A DNA stretch of 64,000 nt from Sacculina carcini. Lineage: Eukaryota > Arthropoda > Thecostraca > Sacculinidae. The stretch spans positions 6,126,485-6,190,484 of the forward strand of contig OU696597.1 of the NCBI GenBank assembly GCA_916048095.2, given 5' to 3'. The notes beneath the pieces are model-generated. The model was not told where the DNA came from. It searched no databases and was given only the letters and a program-made list of their open reading frames with translations. The translations under genes were made by a program, and so were the position numbers. Positions 43,781 to 55,573 of this stretch are shown one piece after another (the first letter of the stretch is position 1; each line of letters opens with the position of its first letter).

Positions 43781-43840
43781 GCATAGTCTGTCAAGCCAAT
43801 TATTGGCTTCTCAACAGACGAAGAAAAAAAACCGCTATGC
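43781..43840 (-). ncRNA. Predicted stem-loop in the nonLTR-3 3' UTR
   Basis: Nested perfect stems: GCATAG/CTATGC (43781-43786 with 43835-43840), GTCTGT/ACAGAC (43786-43791 with 43814-43819) and AAGCCAAT/ATTGGCTT (43793-43800 with 43802-43809). Some LINE RTs recognise a 3' stem-loop plus a short repeat tail; the position about 50 bp before the tail fits that role. Confidence 0.6.
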
Positions 43841-44300
43841 AAAAAAACTTAGCATAAACCCTTCAGACTAATTAAAATTGAGAATTTATAATATAAACAA
43901 ACACAACATGACAACAATACAACAACAAGACATACAACCATCAGCAACACAAGACATAAATCCCTTAACAACAACAATTAAAGACATATTCACAGATCGC
44001 AGCACACAACCGCACAGTGTGAATTCACAACACCGAGACCAAAGGTAAAGGCTATCAAGCAGAACATAAAAACATGTCAACACACAGAGAGCATATACGA
44101 ACATGACTATGAGAGCAATTGTATTTAGCATGAACATAATTAATATTGGTTATCAAGAAAATGTTTTCTTGAACACTCCAGTTCAGGTTCTCATCAATAA
44201 TAACACCCAAGAATTTGGTGGAATGACTCTGTCGCAAGTAAACACCATCCAATACGATTCCGGGGAAGTCGTGTTCAACGGACCGATTTTGAAATATTAT

Positions 44301-44475
44301 TGTGGTATATTTCATTTGTATTGGTTGAGCAATGGTGTGGTATAGTTGCGCTCGTGTGACTATTGAACTGTTACGTTTCCGGTTGTGTGATGTTGTGGCC
44401 TTGTTCTTTGTGTAGTTAAGCGTCAATATAATCATTCTAGTCTTGGTACGATCATTTTAATCTTGATACGTTTCA
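44301..44475 (+). repeat. LTR-6 5' LTR, 175 bp
   Basis: TGTGGTATATTTC to GATACGTTTCA. It holds GTTCTTTGTGTAGTTAA (44403-44419), the partner of the sequence just beyond the LTR. Confidence 0.93.
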
Positions 44476-44476
44476 A

Positions 44477-44493
44477 TTAACTACACAAAGAAC
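44477..44493 (+). promoter_or_regulatory. Predicted self-primer binding site of LTR-6
   Basis: TTAACTACACAAAGAAC starts one base after the 5' LTR and is the perfect reverse complement of 44403-44419 inside the LTR. In Tf1/sushi-type retrotransposons the 5' end of the transcript pairs with the primer site in place of a tRNA. The same arrangement is inferred here. Confidence 0.65.
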
Positions 44494-44505
44494 TTTGTTA
44501 TTGTG

Positions 44506-47500
44506 ATGGAAAAATATCTGAAACCAGATCGTCTGTCAGTTGAGCCAAACCCTCCTGATTCAACACAACAGTGGTTGCACTGGAAAAATACGCTGGACAA
44601 TTTTCTTCATGCCATACAAGCCGACGAGACGAGCAAACTGCCGCTGCTTGTAAATCTGGTGAGTCCTGAAGTGTTCCGGTTCATAGCAGAGTGTAGCACA
44701 TTCAAAGCGGCCATCGATGAGCTTCAGTCATTATATGTGAAACCGAAGAATGTTGTGTTTTCGAGGCATCAGTTGGCCGCGCGCAGACAGACGTCCAATG
44801 AAAGTGTGGACCAGTATATACAAACACTGAGAGAACTGGCCAAAGACTGTGGATTCATCTCTGTTGACAGCAATACATATCGGAGCGAGTACATTCGAGA
44901 CGCTTTTATCAGGGGATTGTCGTCAGACGAAATCAGACAGCGCCTGTTGGAAACGTCGGATCTAGATCTGGAGAAAGCAGTCAGTCTGGCTAGATCTCTT
45001 GAGTTGGCGGAAATCAACTGTGGTCAGCTTCAGTCGATGCCGCTTTCTGTCGCGGCGCTGCAGGAAGTCCGAGATGAGCGATCGAAACAGCAGTCTGCTT
45101 AGCAAGAGGAATTCAGTGAAGAAGTCGTTGCGGCCGCCCGAAGAGCCGATCGTGCGCCGCCGGATCGTAAAGTTCAGTCCTGCTGGTTCTGTGGAGGTGA
45201 GCGTCATAGTCGGCGATATTGTCCAGCCCGCAACGTAGTCTGTCGCCAATGCCAAAAGACAGGACATTATGCCAAGATGTGTCGAGGACAAAAATCAACT
45301 GCGTCAGCGACAGTGCACAGTCTGGCAGCGACAAAATCTTCAGCAGCCGTGTCCAGTGATCTGAGGAAGTCTACTATGTATGTATGGTTGAATGAACATC
45401 ATCAGCTGGATGCCTTAGTGGACACCGGGAGCTCTGTGAGTTACATTTCTCAATCAGTTGTCTCAAGACTCAGAGTTAAAACAACACCATGCCAAGAAAG
45501 AGTGTCCATGGCGTCTATGTCGCTGACTTCAAAAATAGAAAGAAAATGTGTAGTGAATCTACTTGTCCAAGGGAAAATGTACAACGATGTGGAACTATTG
45601 GTGATGCCTCAACTCTGTTCAGACATAATAATGGGGCACGATTTTTTGAGACGACATAAATCTACAGAAATCCAGTTCGGAGGAGATTTGCCACCGCTAG
45701 TATGTGGTCTGTCAGCGGTGAAACTCTCGCAGGCGCCGCCCCTCTTCAATTTGGGAAATCACGTACGGCCAATTGCGACAAAATCTCGTCGGTACACCAT
45801 GGAGGAAAGAGCTTTCATCAAGTCCGAGACTGACCGCTTGCTGAAAGAAGGTATTATAGAGCCGTCTGTATCGCCCTGGTGAGCTCAGGTAGTCGTCATC
45901 TGCAGTGACCAAGGAAAAAAGAGGATGGTGATCGACTACTCCCAAACAGTGAATAAATTCACTCTATCCGACGCGTACCCTCTTCCAAACATTGAGGAGA
46001 CTGTGGAAAACATCGCCCAGTATCGATTCTTCAGCATGATTGACTTAAAAAGTGCCTATCATCAGGTGCCGATTGCCGATAGTGATAAGCCTCTCACAGC
46101 CTTTCAGTCAGGAAATCAACTGTATCAGTTTCGACGAATTCCCTTCGGAGTTACCAATGGTGTGGCGTGCTTCCAAAGATTCATTGATGATTTCATTCGC
46201 GAACATGAGCTACGCGGCACTATTGCTTACTTGGATGATATCACAATAGGTGGAGCCACTCGAGAAGAGCACGATGAAAACTATGAAAGATTCATAAAGG
46301 CGGCAGAAAAAGTTGGACTGACGTTCAATCATGACAAATGTCAAGTAGCTGTGAAAGAAATCAAAGTTCTTGGTTACCTCGTATCGGGTGGTTTTGTTCG
46401 AGCAGACCCATCTAGACTGCAGCCGTTGAAGGATATGCCGTTACCGCGTAATCGAAAGACCTTGTTGCGAACTGTGGGATTATTCTCATACTACTCTAAA
46501 TGGATTCCCTGTTTTGCTGAGAAAATAAAGCCACTGATAAATTCTGAGTTCCCGCTTAGTGAGCCAGCAGTTACGGCCTTTGAGAATCTCAAGGATGTGA
46601 TAGCGGAGGCAGCGCTACAGGCCATCGAGCCCGGTGTTCCGTTTGTTGTAGAAACGGATGCATCCGATGGAGCAGTCGCTGCCACTCTCAGTCAAAACAA
46701 CCGTCCTGTTGCCTTTTATTCTAGAACGTTATCAAAGTCAGAATATCATTGGTCTTCGGTGGAGAAGGAGGCGCTGGCCATAGTCGAAGCCGTGAAGCGA
46801 TGGCGGCATTATCTTTGTGGCAGAAGATTTTCACTCGTCACAGATCAGCAGGCGGTATCTTTTATGTTCAACCAGACGCAGCATTCTAGGATCAAGAATC
46901 TTAAGATTCTCCGTTGGCGACTTGAGCTCTCAAACTTCGGCTATGACATCGTGTATCGCCCGGGACGGGATAACGCTTCTGCAGACGCGCTTTCTCGTAA
47001 GTACTGTTCTGCTATCACTCAGTCTGATCTGTGAAAAATTCACACTGATCTTTGCCACCCTGGAATAACTAGAATGTATCATTTTCTCAGAGTAAAAAAT
47101 ATTGCGTGTTCGATTGAGGATGTAAAAGCAGTGATTCGTTCATGTCCTGTGTGTGCTCGTTGCAAGCCGAGGTTTCATAGACCGGTTTCACAGTATCATT
47201 TAATCAAAGCTACGCAGCCCTTTGAAAGATTAAGCCTCGATTTCAAAGGTCCATTGCCCTCTGCTAATAGGAATAGGTTCTTTTTAACAATAGTTGACGA
47301 GTTTTCTCGTTTTCCATTTATTTATCCATGTGCCGACACTAGTGCGAAAACTGTCATTGCTTGTTTGGGCCATCTATTTTCGATTTTCGGATTACCCGCA
47401 TTCATTCATTCCGATAGGGGATCAGCATTCATGTCCAGTGAATTAAAATATTTCCTATCATCGCGTGGGGTGGCTACTAGCCGTTCTACAGCTTTTCATC

Positions 47501-48096
47501 CGCAAGGGAATGGACAATGCGAAAAGTACAACGATACGATTTGGAAAAGTCTTGTGTTGGCCACTCAATCTAAGGGGTTGGACATTAGCAACTGGCAAGA
47601 TGTTATGTGCGATGCTCTTCATTCTATTCGGTCCTTATTGTGAGTGTCAACAAATTGTACACCTCACGAGAGAATGTTTTCGTTTACGCGTAGATCTAGT
47701 GTGGGCCCATCTATTCCATCGTGGCTAACTGAAGCTAAACGTGTGTACTTGAAAAATCACAATAAGCATTCGAAGTATGATGAGTCTGTGGATCAGGTTG
47801 AACTACTGGAAGCAAATGACAAATATGCTTATGTGAGGTTCAAAGGAGGTCGAGAAACAACTGTGTCCACTAGAGATCTCGCTCCATGTCCGGAAGATCA
47901 GCCCAACCTTGAGAGATTGGCAGGTGATAACAGTAGTCAGGTGGGTGAAGTCAATGAGCCCACTCAGCAAACAAATGTCGAAACTCCTCCATGCGAGGTA
48001 CAGTGTGAAGTCGCTGACCCAGCTCCATCTCCAGTAGTTCAGCTGAGACGGTCGAGTCGAGTTAGGAGACCACCAGCTCGTTATCGCGATGAATGA
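44506..48096 (+). pseudogene. LTR-6 gag-pol, one frame with four stops
   Basis: Starts MEKYLKPDRLSVEPN; the upstream GTG is not needed. About 1,197 codons in one frame. Gag carries PDSTQQWLHWKNTLDNFL and two knuckles (CWFC, CRQCQKTGHYAKMC; codons about 226-260). Protease DTGSS is near codon 305, RT YLDD near 574, RNase H ETDASDGAVAATL near 715. Integrase zinc finger is near 845-880 and its catalytic residues near 910, 968 and 1002-1004. The tail is SSRVRRPPARY. Stops: TAG 45100-45102, TGA 45880-45882, TGA 47032-47034, TGA 47641-47643. No frameshift was found. The first stop lies before the knuckles, so it is not a natural gag end. Confidence 0.93.
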
Positions 48097-48162
48097 ATGA
48101 ATGAATGTTTTATGAATGAATGAATGTTTTTGTGCTGCTATATTGAAATTGGATGGGGAGAT

Positions 48163-48253
48163 TGTGGTATATTTCATTTGTATTGGTTGAGCAATAGTGT
48201 GGTATAGTTGCGCTCGTGTGACTATTGAACTGTTACGTTTCCGGTTGTGTGAT
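48163..48253 (+). repeat. LTR-6 3' LTR, first piece (91 bp)
   Basis: Preceded by the purine tract GGATGGGGAGAT and cut after GGTTGTGTGAT by nonLTR-4. Confidence 0.93.
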
Positions 48254-48581
48254 TGGCGCGAAAGGGGGTTGAGGGCTGTGCTCAAATCTGCTTTTGTGGA
48301 GTTTCTCGGGTGTTTTTGTGGTTAATTTCTGCCGTGTTAGGATAAACAGGTGTACATATTGCAAAATTTTAGTTTTGTTTTCTTCCAAATTCTATATTGT
48401 ATTATATGGTGTATTCCTTCCTGGTCTGTCTCTACTATGTAGATTTCATGGCTGTTTTATAAAATAGCCGCGTACCACGTACTTTAGGCCAAATAAGTCT
48501 AGCTATCTCGGCTCTTCCCACTACTCTTTTTTTGCATCATATACAAAGTTTCTCTGACAGAACTCAAGGTCTCCCCACCCA

Positions 48582-49817
48582 ATGGTGGGTAAAAACAGGG
48601 GTCTGGTAGACCCCAAATTTTTCTCTGATGGCGTACCCGATGAGGGCGCGTTTGTCCTCATCAAAACAAATACAGACACTATCAACAGCCTAGGATGGCC
48701 AAAAATTGAGCCGGCTATTCGTAACATCACACCGACCAAGGCCGAAAGCGTGAAGATCATCAAAGGCGGTCAACTTCTGGTCAAAACTACATGCGAGAAA
48801 CAAACCGAATTATTTCTTTCTCAGACGACTTTCCGAGGACTAGAGGCGAACATCAGCCTTCACAAAACACTGAACTACACTAAGGGCTCAGTGTACGCAC
48901 CAGGCCTCATTGACATTCCGATCAACGAACTGAACGAATGGATGAAGGATCTCGGAGTCACCGAGGCCCGCCGTCCCCATCGTCCAGCCGGGGAAAGACC
49001 ATCGCCCGTGCTGATTCTGACATTCTCCCGTCTCTCGTGCCCGACCGAACTGAAGTTCGACTACATCAAGTACGATGTGCGGCCGTGGTATCCGAAACCG
49101 ACAATCTGCGACAACTGTGGCCACATCGGCCACAAAAAGGACAAGTGCACAAAACCATCAGTGTGCTTGAAATGTGGGGAGAAATCTCATCAAGGTGAGT
49201 GCTCCTTTCACTGTGTGAACTGCGGTGGCGAACATCAAGCCACCTCAGTGACATGTACAAGATATATACAGGAAAAATCGATCCTCGAATACCAATACAG
49301 GACAAAATCCTCATACCATGACGCCAAATCCGCAGTCGAGAAGGTCAACACAACATCGACCGCCGCCATGGCTAGACAACAACACGAACAACAACAACAA
49401 CAACAACAACATCAACCAGTTGAAAGCTCACCATCACCAGAGCTAATCAAAATGCAACAGCAATTGGCAGCCCTTTCGGAATCAGTGACGCAACTCACTA
49501 CTGTTGTAGCGACATTGGTGAAAAACTTCCAAGCACCATCACCTTGTGCCACACCAACTGCCGTCACCACTGAATATCAGACGGAGTCGCCGCGTGCCAT
49601 CGAAACCTCATCTCAGGACAACACCAGCAAGGACACCGCTGAAGATACCACTACCGGCTCTGCCGATGAAAACGCCAACAAAGTGAACACACCGGCTCAA
49701 AGAAATGAGTCAGGTCCCTCTGATCACTCCTATTCCACTCCCGAACCCACATCAACCATCTACACGAAAACTACCAAGACACCCAGGGTAGCATACACGC
49801 GCAAGAAAAATAGATAA
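48582..49817 (+). CDS. nonLTR-4 ORF1: zinc-knuckle RNA-binding protein
   Basis: 411 residues, intact. The N-terminal part is a compact domain before the knuckles (IEPAIRNITPTKAESVKII). Three CCHC-type knuckles occupy residues about 180-225 (CDNCGHIGHKKDKC, CLKCGEKSHQGEC, CVNCGGEHQATSVTC). A basic IQEKSILEYQYRTK stretch follows. After it comes a Gln run (residues 268-280), a short helical segment and a Thr/Ser-rich acidic tail ending in RKKNR. The start ATG at 48582 is the first in frame. ORF2 begins 53 bases after the stop, in another frame. Confidence 0.9.
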   Translation: MVGKNRGLVDPKFFSDGVPDEGAFVLIKTNTDTINSLGWPKIEPAIRNITPTKAESVKIIKGGQLLVKTTCEKQTELFLSQTTFRGLEANISLHKTLNYTKGSVYAPGLIDIPINELNEWMKDLGVTEARRPHRPAGERPSPVLILTFSRLSCPTELKFDYIKYDVRPWYPKPTICDNCGHIGHKKDKCTKPSVCLKCGEKSHQGECSFHCVNCGGEHQATSVTCTRYIQEKSILEYQYRTKSSYHDAKSAVEKVNTTSTAAMARQQHEQQQQQQQHQPVESSPSPELIKMQQQLAALSESVTQLTTVVATLVKNFQAPSPCATPTAVTTEYQTESPRAIETSSQDNTSKDTAEDTTTGSADENANKVNTPAQRNESGPSDHSYSTPEPTSTIYTKTTKTPRVAYTRKKNR

Positions 49818-49869
49818 ACAAGGAAAAAAACCATCCAATACTCAATCACCTCTATCATCACACAAATAA

Positions 49870-52800
49870 ATGTATACACACCTAACACAACGTCATCATC
49901 ACATGCATCCATTAATCTTTCAATGGAACTGTAGGGGCTTTGACAACAAACGATCAGAGCTCCAACAACTTCTCTCTTCTACTCTTCCACACACCGTCTG
50001 TCTACAAGAAACACATCTCCTCCCAACTGACAACCTTTGCTTCATGCTTAACTGTTACCACGCACACCACTTCTATGCTGATAATGTCAGGCGTGAGGGC
50101 GGTGCCAGCGTCTTCGTTCAGTCCTCTCTTCCACATCATCGCATCACACTCACCGGACCATATCAGGCTGTAGCCGTTCAAATAACTATATATAACAAAA
50201 CAATCATTATATGCAGTTTATACATCCCACCACAACAAATTGTAGATTCTTTCTTCTTTGATTCTCTTATCCAACAATTTCTGCATCCTTTTATCCTCTG
50301 TGGCGATTTCAATGCCAAACACCCGCTCTGGGGCTCGGCCGTCTCAGACGTTCGAGGCCGCGAGCTGGTCTCCTCCATCACCAATCACACACTCAACATT
50401 CTCAACGATGGCTCACCAACCCGTCTACACGAATACAACGGCACACTCACACATCTCGATATTACACTTTGCTCCTCAATTCGAGCTCCTTTATTGCACT
50501 GGCAGTGTCACGACTCATTTCTCTCTAGTGATCACTGTCCTGTTATTACCTCTCTCCTATCATCTTGCTCAATCATACCTTCACAGCAGATCAGGTGGAA
50601 ATTTGCACACGCCAACTGGACATTATTCAACAGTATATTTGCACAACAATACACTGAATCCGATTACACTACAATAGCCGTTCACATAGAAACTTCTCTT
50701 CTTCACGCTGCCACACATTCCATTCCTTCTTCTAAGACCCATCACAAAGCCCGACGTAGCTGTCCATGGTGGAACCAAGCCTGCAGAGATGCAGTGCTAA
50801 AACGCAAAAGAGCCCTGCGTTTCTTCCGGTCCCACCGCACCACATCATCTCTTGACACCTACAAGAGGGCCAAAGCAATGGCGCGCAAGACGATCCGCGC
50901 TGCCAAACGTGACAGCTGGTCTCACCTCACTCACTCTTTCACACACAGAGCACCCATTACTAAACTATGGCACATAGTCCGTTCTTTCCGCCAAATACAC
51001 CGACCACCAACCTCCCCTCCAGTAACATATATAGGTAACACACTCATCACTTATCAGCCACTAGTACTCCATCAACTTGCTACACACTACTCACAAATCT
51101 CAAAAATTTCATCCACCTCAAGTCCTCCATCCACTGTATCACCTACCACCTCTGTTACTACCGGATCCTCTATTCTTACCGTATCATCCTACAATACTCC
51201 TTTTACTATTCTAGAGCTATCTAAAGGTCTCTCTCAATGTCACTCTACATCACCTGGGCCGGATGGCATTCATTACGCCTTCTTCAAAAATTTGAACTCA
51301 TCAAACAAAATTATCCTGCTGTCGTGTTTTAATCAACTTTGGATCAATGACTTCTACCCCCCACCATGGCAGCACTCCATAATTATACCCATACTCAAAC
51401 CAGGAAAGTCTAAATCAGACCTGTCATCCTACCGTCCTATCCAACTCACTTCTTGTTTCTCGAAATTATTCGAAAGACTTGTCCTTCCTCGCCTCAATCA
51501 TTTCGCTTCTATCACAAATCTCATTTCTCCTGAACAGACTGCCTTCACCAAAAATCGCTCCACTTCCGACAATGTCAATCTTCTAACATCACACATTCGC
51601 ATCGGCTTCCAAAACAAACTTTCCACTCTGGCCGTATTCTTAGACCTGTCTTATGCTTTTGATAGAGTCTCCAAAACTGCTACTATACATCTATTAAAAT
51701 CACATGGACTACGGGGACATTTGCTGAACTTCATAAAAGGGTATCTCTCCAATAGAACTTTCCAGGTACGCACCACACAACTATCTGACACATTCTCACA
51801 AGAAAACGGAGTCGTCCAGGGAGGAGTCCTCTCGCCAACCATTTTCAACATAGTCATAGATCAGGTCACTAGGAATCTTCCCTCTGGCGTAAAATTCTGC
51901 ACATACGCCGACGACATAGTGTTGTGGACTACTGGAGTGCACATATCCTCCATGATAAGTGTACTTCAGCTGGCCATAAACTCTGTGTCACAAAATTGCT
52001 CCCGTTTCGGTCTCCTCATTTCACCTGGGAAAACAACAGCCACTCTCTTTCTGAAAAATTGTTCTACACAACCAAACCTTCAAAATTCACTGACTCTGTC
52101 TTGCCACCCCATTAAATTCCAAAAATACACCAAATTCTTGGGGATTATCCTTGATCCACAACTCTCTTTTCGATCCCATATCCAGCATATAAAATCCCGG
52201 GTCTTACAGCGCATCAGCATTCTCAAATGTCTATCACATCCAGTTTATGGCACAAATCACAAAATTCTCATCAAACTATATTATACATTAATCCGCCCAA
52301 TATTAGAGTACTGCTCCAGCGTCTTTATTTTCTCTCCTAATTCAACATTAGTCAATCTCGATGTTTTACAAAATTCCTGTCTTCGTCTGGCGACTGGCGC
52401 TCTACGTTCCTCCCCTATACAAAAACTACACGTGGAGCTCGGTGTCACTTCTCTTCATTCTCGCAGATTACAACAAATTATCAAATATTGTTTGAAAATT
52501 CTGGCAGATCCTGACCATCCATGTTCTCACATTCTTCTCAGTCTCCAAAATCTCGACAACTTTCGGCCCGCTCTTGTTAACCGGTTATGTGGGTTCAGCT
52601 TAGGACTGGCCTACAGAACCGCATGCAAGCTTCTAAATTTCTACCCGAACTCACTCGTTTTGCATCAAAATTTACCGCTCAATTACACTCCACCTCGTAT
52701 GCATTACCTTATTCACAACACACAATCTGCAATTCCAACCGAAATTCTGCAAAATTACTATGAATTCAAATCATCTCATTCTGATTCTACGTTCATATTC

Positions 52801-53618
52801 ACCGACGGCTCGGTGCAGTCCAACCTGTCGGCCTGTGCTGCAGTTGTACCTTGCCGTTCCATCGAAATTTCTCACCGTCTCCCAGACCACACTACTATTT
52901 TGAATGCTGAACAGTTTGCCATATATCAGGCCCTCGAAATTGTCCAAACTGAAAAATTCAACCGTTCAGTCATTGTCTCTGACTCGCAAACAGCAATTAA
53001 ATCTCTTATAGATCCTCACAACGCTCTATCAATTAAATCGGCTACTCTTTACACTGATTTGGTATCCCAATTTGACATCTCCTTCCTATGGGTCCCCAGT
53101 CACTCCGGTATCACTGGCAACGACCTGGCCTACTCCGTTGCCAAACAGGCTTTACAACACACACACACACACACATCACCTATCCTCCTCTATCCCCCTC
53201 CGATCTCATGAATTCTCTTTCTCACCGCGTCTCCTCCTACTGTCTTGATACCATGCCTTATCCATCAGCACCTTTCTCTCATCAGTCTAGGCATTACATC
53301 ACACGCGGCCACAAAGATCCTCCGTGTCACCGCCGACTACACACAGCCCTCACCAGACTCCGCATCGGACACACTCTTCTCACACACAGTCACATCTTTC
53401 GACACAATCCTCCTGCACTATGCGCCATATGCAGCACCACGCTCGACATACAACACGTTCTGCTCCACTGTCCCAAATACAGAACTCAACGTCACCTCCT
53501 ATTACACAGCTTTCCGCAAAATACATCCATATCTCTGGATCTACTTCTGTACAACCCTAGATATGTTCCTCACACCTTGAAGTTCTTGACAGACACAGGA
53601 CTCACAAATCAAATATGA
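49870..53618 (+). pseudogene. nonLTR-4 ORF2: endonuclease / RT / RNase H, single frameshift
   Basis: The frame is open from 49870 to 53211 (1,113 codons). Endonuclease: FQWNCRGF near residue 17, LQETHLLP near 45, GDFNAKHPLWG near 145, SSDHCPV near 220. RT: SYRPIQLTSC near 520, FLDLSYAFD near 590, VVQGGVLSP near 650, YADD near 679. RNase H: FTDGS near 978, NAEQFA, VSDSQTA, and SHSGITGNDLAYS near 1080. The frame is lost in a CA repeat at 53158-53173. The next frame to 53618 carries RLRIGHTLLTHSHIF and the CAIC..H....C knuckle that ends I-type ORF2. The shift equals gain of one CA unit. Confidence 0.93.
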
Positions 53619-54058
53619 TTACTTCAGAAAATTGTCATCACTGCAAATTGTCTATAATAAGTAATATATCACTTTCTCTGATTTATTTTCCTATGTTTCT
53701 TTCTTGATTGAAAAAAAAAATCACAAAAAAAACAAAAAAAACAACAACAACAAAAAAAACACCGTTGCGTCATGTATCTGTTTTTATTTCTCACTATGAA
53801 CTCAATTCAATTATATCTTCATTTCAACAAATATCTAGTATCTGTACATATAAGGATAATCGTATTACTGCTCTAGATATTCCCTCTAACTTGAGTTATT
53901 TTTATAGCTTTAGGTTAAGGCAACACGAGTAGCATGCATCTATGATGCTTGTGTAACAAAAGAGTTGCATTGTGTGATCCCTGCATCTGAGCCTAACCTG
54001 TGCTATATGCAGTAACCAATAACAACAACAACAACAACAACAACAACGGTTGTGTGAT

Positions 54059-54142
54059 GTTGTGGCGTTGTTCTTTGTGTAGTTAAGCGTCAATATAATC
54101 ATTCTAGTCTTGGTACGATCATTTTAATCTTGATACGTTTCA
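54059..54142 (+). repeat. LTR-6 3' LTR, second piece (84 bp)
   Basis: Continues the LTR after the target duplication of nonLTR-4 and ends GATACGTTTCA, then ATTAT. Confidence 0.93.
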
Positions 54143-55196
54143 ATTATATAGGACGTTTTTTTTAAATTTATCATAAGATCATTGGCCTGAGCCCAGTTAC
54201 ATATATTTTTTAGTTCTTTGTTTATTGTATGATGTAAATCAGCAGGATTATCTTCTTTTAATAGTAAAGTTGTGTCGTCTGCATATATTGTGAAGTGAAT
54301 TTTGGAACTAGAGTTAACAATATCATTTATGTAAACTAAAAATAGTATGGGCTCCAGAACCGAGCCCTGTGGTGCCCCATTATTTATTTTCTTGACCGAT
54401 GAGTAACACAGTACACTCTCTGTGTTCGATTTATCAGATAATTTTCAAATAATTTGTAGGCAATGCCCCTTATTCCCGAATGTTACAATTTGTATAATAG
54501 TTTTTGAATGGTTAATTTTATCGAATGCCTTTGAAAAGTCTACGAATATGCCAGCCGCGAGGTGTTTTTTCTCTAAGCATTTATAAACACAATTGACAAA
54601 ATCTAAGATGGCAGACTCCGTTGAGCAACCAGTTCTGAACCTAAATTGTTGTTTGTTTAAAAGCTCATTCTTTTCTAGGTATGAGATGAGTCTATAGGAT
54701 ATTACTTTTTCGAATACTTAATTAAATGAAGGAGGCATAGATTAAATGAAGGAGGCATAGTCTATAATTATTGACATCCCTCCTATCTCCTGATTTAAAT
54801 ATTGGAATAACTTTTGCATATTTAAGTTGATTAGGATAATGTCCGAAGAAAAATGATAGGTTAATAATATGAACCAGAGGAGCACTTATGGTATCTGCGG
54901 TAAATTTCAGTAATATAGGAGGAATTCCATCAAAACCTGACGCATGAATGTTGAATGTACTTATGATATTTTGTATTTCCTGTTCATTAGTTGATTGTAG
55001 AAACATAGAAGAAGATGGTGATGTTGAAAGTAATGTTTTGAAATCAGGACTACTTTGATTTTTCTGAGCACCATTGTTCAAAAAGTGTTCATTAAACACA
55101 TCAGTAATATTTTGACAATTGTTGTGTAGTTCAATATTATTGTCACCATGATTTTTCTTCCCCAGTTAATAATTTACCAGTGTTTTTTTAGCATTG

Positions 55197-55573
55197 TGTA
55201 TTGTGTTTATTGTGTATTGCATGGTATTGTATTTTGTACTATATATAATTGTGTGTGCGTGCATGTGTATTTGTGTGCGTACGTGGGAGTGTGATTTTGT
55301 GTACGTTGTTGTATGCGCGCGCGGAGGTAGCTGCGTTGCATAAGCGCGAGCTATGAGTGGATGCATGCGCGGGTGGTATCCGCCCGGAGTCAACGGTCGC
55401 TCGTGCATGTTGGGCAGTGCGGTACTGGTGAAGTGAGAGTGTGGTGTTTTGTGCAGTGGTTTAGAGTGTTGTTCGGTGGAGAGCGTAGTATTTAGTGCAT
55501 TGTGTTGCGGTGTGATCGTGTGGAATTGTGCTTTCTTGTTCTTTTTTATTTTTCGTGCTTACATTCAAATACA
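55197..55573 (+). repeat. LTR-7 5' LTR, 377 bp
   Basis: TGTATTGTG to TTCAAATACA. Contains TATATATAA near 55240 as a possible TATA box and TG-rich tracts. Followed directly by AGCTAACCGGCC, with no TGG-type primer site. Confidence 0.93.

Larger units (their letters stand above)
48254..54046 (+). mobile_element. nonLTR-4: near-intact I-type LINE, 5.8 kb
   Basis: Inserted in the LTR-6 3' LTR with the duplication CGGTTGTGTGAT (48242-48253 and 54047-54058; 11 bp certain, 12 if the shared C counts). The 5' leader is about 330 bp, then ORF1 and ORF2, a 3' UTR with an A-rich tract (53709-53762), and a terminal (AAC)n tail at 54021-54046. The only visible lesion is a frameshift in a CA repeat late in ORF2, so this is a recent full-length insertion. 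RNase H and zinc-knuckle ORF1 fit the I/Jockey group. Confidence 0.95.
44301..54142 (+). mobile_element. LTR-6: gypsy element with 175-bp LTRs, host of nonLTR-4
   Basis: 5' LTR 44301-44475. The 3' LTR is 48163-48253 plus 54059-54142, also 175 bp in total. The duplication ATTAT flanks the element (44296-44300 and 54143-54147). LTRs differ at two positions. Gag, protease, RT, RNase H and integrase lie in one frame with four stops. No TGG primer site follows the LTR; instead a 17-bp self-complementary sequence is present. Inserted in the RT of nonLTR-3. Confidence 0.95.

Noticed and set aside
45100-45102. LTR-6 first TAG as a natural gag stop with readthrough
   Set aside because: The zinc knuckles of gag lie downstream of it, so a natural gag end here is unlikely. 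Three more stops follow in pol.
53902-54102. Minus-strand frame with a Cys run near 54018-54046
   Set aside because: The Cys run is the (AAC)n tail of nonLTR-4 read backwards.
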